Assembly (NCBI GenBank): GCA_017562135.1
Contig: QEYB01001152.1
Span: 186,001-250,000 of the forward strand
Source of the DNA: Dipylidium caninum
Taxonomy: Eukaryota; Platyhelminthes; Cestoda; Cyclophyllidea; Dipylidiidae
Length of the DNA stretch: 64,000 nucleotides
Reading direction: 5' to 3'
Positions 56,901 to 64,000 of this stretch are shown one piece after another. A model generated the notes under the pieces. That model saw nothing but the letters and a program-made list of their open reading frames with translations, made no database searches and was not told the DNA's origin. Numbering within the stretch: the stretch's first letter is position 1; each line of letters opens with the position of its first letter. The position numbers and the translations under genes are program-made.

Positions 56901-57366
56901 CCAAAAAACCTGTTTTATGGAATATATGACCTAGACCGCTCATAGGCATTCGTGCACGCATATTTAGCATATAATAGCACGCGGGAGCCTGTGTGAGCGC
57001 GGATTTCCGTCTATAGTATCATTTGCTCGTTTACTAGTTATATTCGTCTGGATCGATCGTTGGTGAATCTAAATTCGAAACCCACTGAAGGTATTTCTTA
57101 TGCAGTCTTCTGCGAGTCGATTCGCTCTCTCAAAATCCTCCATATTAAGCACAAAGTCGACGAGGAAACTTCATCCTTGGCTTTACTTCCACCTCTGGTG
57201 GAAGGGAAACACGGAGTTTGTACTTGAGGCAAGTCCTCTTCGGGCGTGAACGGCTCTACAAAGACCGATTTTAGGCCAAAGAACACATCCAGAACACTAT
57301 TCGAGTCATCAAGCGGCGAAGCACGCACCGAAAGGTGGCGATTGTCGGCCTGAGCCGTGGCTGCAG
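35999..57366. other. Long stretch without a supported gene (21 kb)
   Basis: The first kilobase should contain the beta-catenin 5' UTR and promoter on the minus strand. The region is AT-rich to about 39 kb, then GC-richer with CpG-dense patches at about 47.6-48.2 kb and 53.7-53.9 kb, and AT-richer again around 56.2-57.1 kb. A C-rich GC-box-like run sits at 48088-48112. Open frames reach 229 codons (47562-48251, plus) but are of biased GC-rich composition and lack recognisable domains or coherent splice signals. No tRNA, rRNA or transposon protein was recognised. Confidence 0.5.
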
Positions 57367-57907
57367 AGGGCAATAAGAAGGGGGAGAAGGAGCCGTATCA
57401 GATAGAATCTGAAGAGGAGCAGCAACAGCAGCAACCATCGTCGCCACCATCTCCCTCATCATCACCACAACCATCATCATCATCATTAACAGCAGTAGCG
57501 GGAGCAGCAAAATCGCCGCGTAGAGGGGGAGGCGATCGTGGAGAAAAGGACGAAACCGAGTCATCTTCGGCGAAAACCGCTTCGGCGCCAGCCACACCGT
57601 CGGGAGTTCCATGGCTGGCAGAGAAGGCGGTGGTGTTGGTTCGTTTTTCTGAATGCTTTCGCCGTGGCCGAGTCATCCGCTACGATGCAGAGCTGAACAT
57701 GTGTGTGGTACAATTGGACTTCACCAACACTGTTGTGAACAAGGGCATCGAAGATGTTTTCCCCGACGATCCCACAGTCATTGCAGCCTCCGCCGCAGGG
57801 GCTGAGCGGCTGAAGAGGGAGCAGAAAATGCTGCTCACTGGGTCTGTCAGGGATCCGGACTTGGCGGCTTCCGATGTTCCCTGTCCAAGCTCAGCACCCC
57901 CTTTCGT
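57367..57907 (+). CDS. Internal exon of an unidentified protein, possible Tudor-like segment
   Basis: The open frame from the stop at 57351 to 57909 has no ATG at its start. It has a usable acceptor (GCTGCAG, ending 57366) and a strong donor GTGAGT at 57908, so it looks like an internal exon entering in phase 1 and leaving in phase 2. The first 90 residues are low complexity (Glu/Gln, then Pro/Ser, then basic and acidic). Then comes a compact segment, WLAEKAVVLVRFSE, RRGRVIRYDAELNMCVVQLD and GIEDVFPDDP. Its alternating beta-strand pattern with a leading Trp recalls Tudor or chromo-barrel folds. The family is not recognised, and neighbouring exons were not found. Confidence 0.45.
57417..57488. 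repeat. Low-complexity triplet tracts (CAG/CAA then TCA)
   Basis: Short interrupted runs of CAG/CAA and of TCA lie within the unidentified exon. They encode poly-Gln and Ser/Pro-rich sequence if that exon is real. Confidence 0.7.
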
Positions 57908-58437
57908 GTGAGTCGGTGGTCCTTTTTTATGCATCTATTAATACCATTATTAAACTTTTACTCCCTCACAAACTTATGTACTTCTGGTGAGCAGCTGCCT
58001 CGAAATTGTTTGCTGAATTTCATGCAATAACTTAGGATATTCGTCGGGTTATCCCTATGTCAATATCCAGTTTTGTTGGGCAATATCCCACATCCGTATT
58101 TACGCCATTAACAAACAACATTTCGCTCCCATTCCTCAATTAAGTGTCTGACGATTTACCCGACTTTGTCGTGCCCTCACGCGGTTGTGTGGGAAGTGGT
58201 CACGTAAGCAGCCCGAGTGCGGAGGCCTCTCCCTTTTAACTCATTCTCCGTCCCGATGAAGTGTTGTTGACTAAACTTTTAGGATTGATCCCCATCACTT
58301 CATCTGGATACTGCAACCAAATTATTTAAGTCACCGAAATGGTTTCATGCGGTTATAAGGCGACGAAATAAGGTAAAATCGTTAGTTCGGCCTAAGTGAT
58401 GTGTTCCTGACTGTCATGAGGAAGAAGAGAGTCGAAA

Positions 58438-58475
58438 AGAGCCGAGACGAGCTAAGCCGAGCCGAGCTGAGCTCG
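58438..58475. repeat. Short GAGCY pentanucleotide-like repeat
   Basis: Tandem, imperfect GAGCC/GAGCT units over about 38 bases. Not in a supported exon. Confidence 0.6.
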
Positions 58476-61400
58476 ATTATCGTGCCAATGGGAAATGAGG
58501 ATTCTGCGTGCAACTTGACAAGTAGCATCATCGAAAGAGGGAAACATGTGAATGCCACTAGTTAAGGCGGAGAGTAGACCTAAGGGGGTAACCTCTGCGC
58601 TGGCATTTATGCCAACTTGATGTGACGAAAGGGAAGTAGTTTTCGCAACTCCCTGGGTTTTCCAAAAGTATACAGAACTCACTGGAATAGGTGTTAAGTG
58701 CGCGAGGTGTAATTCGCGAAGTACTTCTCCCATTATTGCCTGGAGGTTCTGTTGAATGAAAATGCGAATGTTTAGATCAAATCACAAAAGTAGCGGGAAG
58801 TGGGGAGACCCGGTTAGAGGACGAAAACTACTTCTGCCCTGACATTGCCGCCTTTGGCTGCTGCCGACACTGCTTCCACAGGGCGGATGTGCCCGGCACC
58901 GAGTGAGAGGCCTCCCTGAGATTCACACTCAGTCCCGCTAATGCAGTTAAATGTTAATTTGGGGAAGTGGCGCATGCACTGCACAGCGGGCTGGAAAGTT
59001 TCCACGTCGTTGTACACCAACGAGTGTAGGATTCAACAGAAGAGATCACTTTGGCGCATTCCGCCTGTCCGCGAGATGACAGGGGCGTCATCAGAGTGTT
59101 TCCGCCGCCAGCAAACCTGCGTCCGTTACGGTTGCATGTATTCTTCCAAGAGACTTTTCAACTTCTCATCAGACCTCCACCAATTGGAGTTGTTGTTGGT
59201 CATCACTGTTCTTAACACTTTCACCACTTTGGCTTCTGACCATTCTGAGCTTCGTAGTCCACGGCGAGTAATTGGTAGCAAACCGCGCCTTGTGGACGCT
59301 GCCCATCACGTCTGGTATGACGGAAGTACTCATTTGTCTTCCATAGATTTCCTTTAAGTAACTCCTGTCGACCCGAGGTGAAACCGGTTTCATGCACTGC
59401 TGCACACGGCACGACCGCCTCCCTTCCGAAATCACCACCGTTCGGCCACTTAATACCCACTGGGGCTAGAGGCGTCGGCGTTGGTAAAATTACGTTGAAA
59501 TTATGGCCTTGCACGACATGTCCGCGTCTTGACGAATTAACGAGGCTGCTGCCTGCACTTCGGAGAGTCCTGTACTTCCAGTGCAGGAGAGGCGACTGAC
59601 TGCACACCCTCTGACACCACCTTGCGACCACAGGCGTCAATTGCACGTCGTCCATCTTGCCCGCTTCCCCCCCTTCCCCGCCCACCCTGCTCCCCCTCGC
59701 GCGTCTCACCGAGCCGACGTGACTCCCCCTCGCCAGTCTGCCCAGTGGCGCCGCCGCCTGTTGGCCGAGCCCTCCTGCCGCTGCGCTCCAGCCCCTCTGG
59801 CCGGGAGCTGAGGCGCGCTCTCCAGCCTCCGCACCTCCCTTTTCCTTCACTCGAAGACATTTTTCACTCAGCGGTGGCTTTTACAAATTTGAACGGTAGT
59901 CGGTGTAATGGTAATGCACTCAGATAAATTTTATGCGCATGACAACGCCGCGTTGACTAGACAGCAAACGCATGCGTTAACCAAAATTCCGGGACTATGT
60001 GAAATTATTATAGCCAGTTTGGACTTTTGGTTATTAGTTACTCTGTGAGTGCGTCAGTAAAAGTAAGGTCTCAATGCACTTGAATGCATTTCATGAGAGT
60101 GCGGACTGGCTCAACTTGACTCTAACTAAGACTGGAAGCGATCTTTCATAAGACGAGTGGATTCACTCGCTGGACGAACGAGGCACCGCGAAATGCTGAG
60201 GCTGAAGCAGACGCTGTCCCAGGCTAGTGATTCGGAGGCCCGAGCAACTTATTCTCTCCACTTCCCATAGCTCAGGCTCTTCGTTACTCCAGTTTTCTAC
60301 AGGTGTTTTGCCTGGTGGTGTTTGGGTCAAGGGCATGGTGCTCTTAAGGCCTTTTCGAATGAGCTGATGACACTGCCTCACAGCCCACTTTGGTTTTCCC
60401 CAGGCAGAGTCAGAAACACAACTCGTGTTGGCCTCAGTGGTAATCGCTTTGTGGAATGCGAGGAAAGGGGAGGCCGACAAGGTCAAGGACATAGTTCCAC
60501 GTCAGCAGATCCACTTTCCTCAAATAGTAGGTCACGACGTTTAGCCTGCCTCGCCCTCTTAGCGATCTCGTTGTCCAGACGATGACTGTTGGCAGGCGAG
60601 GATGTCTCCGAAGCCCAAGTGCTGCGACAACTAGATTGGATTTAAAGGCCTTCTTCCCTCCAAAACGGACTTACATACTGGGGAGAGATTATGAGGATAT
60701 ACACGCCGAGCCGGTAAACTCTGCTATTCTGCACGCCAGTCTTCGCTCCAAGTGCTCCACGGACTGCCCAACCTCTCGAGGCTGGCGTGCTGCTCCGGCG
60801 GGGGAGTGGGGCAGGACCGCGCGGGCCTGGCGCATGGCCGAGCGCGGCCGCTGAGGCGCGGGCTGGCGCGGAGGAGCCGCTCGTCGCGGAGAGGCGAGTG
60901 CTGCCCCGCCGAGTCGCGTTTGGTGCCCCAACTCACCTCGCGCCTGGAGGCAGTCGTAGTAGTGCGAGTGAATAATTTACATAAAATACCACAGGGATGA
61001 CGCATAATGAGGAGCGTCTTGCTGCCAAGCTCGACGCCAGTGGCCTCGTCTTAACTGCTGAACGGACACGTTTGACAGTCTGTATGCGGAGTTAATTTAT
61101 GTGATTACATTGGCATGCTAAGGAGGCACTTTTCACGAACGTTCGACCTCGTATCAACGACCAGAGTGTATAATACTACTAGACTTTGTTAAGCAAAATT
61201 TATTAGCGCCACTTCAACCGCCCACCATTTAGGAGTTTAGAGGTGAGATGAGTTGTGCGAGGTTGCATTGCTATCATGACGAAGATTTTGACGTAGGACA
61301 GGGTAGCCGAAGCCCGTTTGGACTATCCACCGACTCTCACGATGGTGTCAGGGTCCAACGCCCAGCTCATTGTTCACTCATCCTCCGGGAATCTTCTCTT

Positions 61401-61974
61401 TTCACTACGCACCCGGCGCGGGTGCATTGGCACAAGAGTCTAACAGTCGCCTCATGGAGCGAAGAGCCATTACGAAGACGTTCGACCGAGTGGCGGCAAT
61501 CATCGGTGGTTTTAGAATAATGTCTGCGCGAGACAAGGCGAGATCTAAAGTCGGCTGGACCCTCTGTGAAGAGGAGGGAGAGGGGTAGGGGTAGGGGGTT
61601 TTTCACCTTTTGTTTCGGAAAGTGACGCTAATTCGTGCTCAAACGCGATCGCCATTGCGAGTCGTGTTTGAGGAGGCGTGTGTTGCTTCCCACGGCGCTA
61701 TCCACGGGTGTGCCGGCTGCGAACGACGGGGCGTCTCGCTCACTTCGAAGCACAGAATGCGGCTGATATCCGAGTTTTGTTTAAATCGGTCTGGTGAAAA
61801 AGGTGGCCTGAGGGGTGTGCGCACGCAAGCTTTGCCGGTTGGCTGAAGTTCAGGCTTTTGTTTTTTGCGGGATTGGGCAATTTACTCACGTCGGCGGAGA
61901 CATTAGCCGTGCTGCCTATTGATCGGTCTTGTATGTTGTCAACTGGGGCAAAGGAAGTACACTGCCTGCACGCC

Positions 61975-62064
61975 ACCACACACACACACACACATTCACG
62001 CGTGTTCACGTACGTTTGTACGCATGCACGCACGCACTCGCGCACGCACGCACGCACACACACT
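61975..62064. repeat. CA/CG alternating dinucleotide tract
   Basis: A pure CA run is followed by ACGC tetranucleotide repeats, giving almost strict purine-pyrimidine alternation on both strands. The pattern is compatible with a Z-DNA-prone microsatellite. Confidence 0.85.
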
Positions 62065-62165
62065 TCTTGCTGCTTTAAAATGTACTTTTGCATAGTTTCC
62101 CGTGTTTTCTGCGTACGCGTGGGTGCGTGCATGCGTGTTCTACCGGACGTTGCGGCGACAGACCA

Positions 62166-62252
62166 GCCCTCGACCTGCGCGTGCGTGTGCGTGCCTGTGT
62201 GCGCATACGCGAACGAACACACGCACACACACACGCACGCGCACGCGCGTTG
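62166..62252. repeat. Second CG/CA alternating tract
   Basis: Mixed GTGC and ACGC repeats about 100 bases from the previous tract. Part is in the opposite sense (GT-rich then CA-rich), which makes short hairpins possible. Confidence 0.75.
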
Positions 62253-64000
62253 TTCGCTCTGCGACTGTGCGCCTTCTGCGTGCGCAGTGCGTGTGTGCCT
62301 TCCAATTTGCGCACGCGCTCGTTTTCAAGGTCGTCGTCAAGCTTAGCCGATCGATGCGCGAACAGCTGAAATATGATATATCTGGGTGGGCATAATTAAC
62401 TCCCTCCTCCACGACCTGTCGGCGGATAAGTCGTCCTCCCGTTAAAATTATCCGCAGTCGGCCATGTGCCCTGGGGCCGCGAGGCAGCGGTTCGACGTGG
62501 TAGCGCCCGTCTTTGAAATGGCCTTCCCTACCCCTTTTAAGCCCTTCATTCCCCCCTCCCCACCTCCTCCAGTCTTAAATCAAAGTGATGTCCATGTGTC
62601 CTCCTCTCTGGCCTTGTCACTTGGGCTCCGTTTGTTACGCTATTACCTGGGCGATGAAGCCTGGCCTTTAAGTGCCGAAATCTTGGCCGCATAACTTCCT
62701 CCTTCATTGGGGAGTGATTGACTGTGTATGGTTCTGCATTCGCACATGAATGGAAGCAAATACTGCCAGTGCTTGTTTCAGCGTCGTGTCATGGAACTTG
62801 TGCTCTCTTTGCACTTACTCGTCTGCTCCGACGCATGTTGCCTTGTCTGCTTGAAAACTGATAAATTGCTAAAATTTCGTCAACTTTCTCCCCGGGACTG
62901 GAGCGTTTCGATGCCATGTCGCCTAAAACGCAATGTGGCATTGCGCTGCTATGAGCTCCGTGAACAACTCTCCCCTGCGTCTGTTTGATGGGGCGATTTG
63001 TGCTTGAACACTTTACTAATAACAACTCCCTCGTCCCTCGTCATGTTGCGTTTCGTTAGATTACACTTTGCATGGGTAAATATTTAATGGGAACCGAGTT
63101 GTGTGGGACGAAGTTCAAAATTTCCGAGAGGGGTGGAAAGTGTGTTTCAATGGAAGACCACTTGGCCTCGTGGCCAACCGTCACAGCCCACCGCCACTTG
63201 TTGTGTGCACCGAGCTAGGCAGCCGTTGGGCCAACGTCGACTCTGTCCGCCACCGCCTCGCCACGCCCGACCAGAGCTTGCACGCAATTTTCTATGCACG
63301 ACACTCTCCCCGTTGCTGTGCCCTCTCGCAGTGGAGGTGACATCTGCGCGCTCGTCGACTCTCAACTGATTCACACTGCGTCAGGCAGCACGATCTCTTC
63401 ACCTGCGTATTCCGTCGGAGAAGTGGGCAACTCTGCTTGGCAGTCCCCTAGGCCGCAGAGCGAGTCGGCCGGGGCGCCCGTCCCCCGCGGCCTCGACCTC
63501 GGCCTCGGTCCCGCAGTCGCAGTCGCAGGCTCGGCCCCCGGGCGCCACTCCCCCTCGACGTGGTCATTCGCGACGCTGCCAACTTTTTGGCTCACCAGGA
63601 TTGCCTTAAGTGCTGAACAATTTTAGCATGCCACATGGGCAGGCTTCGGAGGGGGACTGGCATTACAGTCCCAAATAAGTCTTTATTTACAAGTGTTGAT
63701 TAGTGTGAGCGTGTTGGATACATTTAACACCTCGTTGACAAATTCAAGTTGTGTGGTTCACCTTCAGCCTTCTCTTGTCACTTTCTACCACCTATGGGCG
63801 TATATCGAAAGAGGACTGACTGCCAACAAATAATCGGAGCTTTTGAACATCACCACGTCCAACTTTTGCCCTTAACTGTGGGAATTTTGACTGCGCGGAA
63901 GTGTGCTTGTTGGACGGAAATTGAAAGGGCCTCTTTTTGTCCCCCGTTGCCCCTGTTATCGTCTTATACTTCACCTTTTAATATTTCTCCAAGCAGTCAG

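Larger units (their letters stand above)
57908..64000. other. Stretch without supported genes to the right edge
   Basis: This stretch should contain later exons of the plus-strand gene at 57.4 kb, but none could be recognised. It holds CpG-dense patches at about 59640-59830, 60780-60920 and 63460-63550, and a long purine-pyrimidine alternating region at 61975-62320. No other structure was supported. Confidence 0.45.

Overview
The window reads as a piece of an intron-rich invertebrate nuclear genome, most likely a flatworm and probably a tapeworm of the large-genome (diphyllobothriid-like) type. This rests on inference: three recognisable metazoan genes with small exons and GT-AG introns, very low coding density, large non-coding stretches, no CpG depletion, and a beta-catenin of the signalling-only kind known in flatworms. 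No search could be run to name the species. Most open reading frames here, especially in the GC-rich parts, are fortuitous; only exons supported by protein similarity plus matching splice phases are called as genes.

Layout. Positions 1-4895 (minus strand) hold the first nine exons of a SERCA-type calcium pump gene, about 585 residues, running off the left edge; it includes an 18-nt microexon. Positions 4896-13825 have no recognisable gene; composition shifts from GC-rich to AT-rich near 10.8 kb. Positions 13835-17776 (plus strand) encode a cytosolic-type histidyl-tRNA synthetase in six exons, followed by an AATAAA at 17956. Positions 18681-24931 form a giant inverted repeat: two arms of about 2.8 kb around a 641-bp spacer.

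The beta-catenin gene (minus strand) starts at 35998 and runs through five exons to 26479. Its sixth and last exon lies inside the right palindrome arm (23953-23411). The left arm carries a second copy of that last exon on the opposite strand (19646-20187). Splice phases join all six exons, giving a protein of about 1066 residues with an N-terminal DSG phosphodegron, armadillo repeats and a Gly/Pro/Gln-rich tail. From 36.0 to 57.3 kb nothing gene-like could be supported. One internal exon of an unknown plus-strand protein with a possible Tudor-like segment sits at about 57367-57907, and the rest to 64 kb is non-coding as far as can be seen, with CpG-rich patches and alternating purine-pyrimidine repeats.

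The three main genes act in unrelated processes (ER calcium uptake, tRNA charging, Wnt signalling) and show no sign of co-regulation. The most notable structure is the palindrome that duplicates the beta-catenin terminal exon, with the in-place copy frame-shifted by one extra A and the inverted copy intact. Two more single-base frame breaks (histidyl-tRNA synthetase exon 5, beta-catenin exon 5) suggest residual assembly indels, so each break needs raw-read confirmation before a biological reading.
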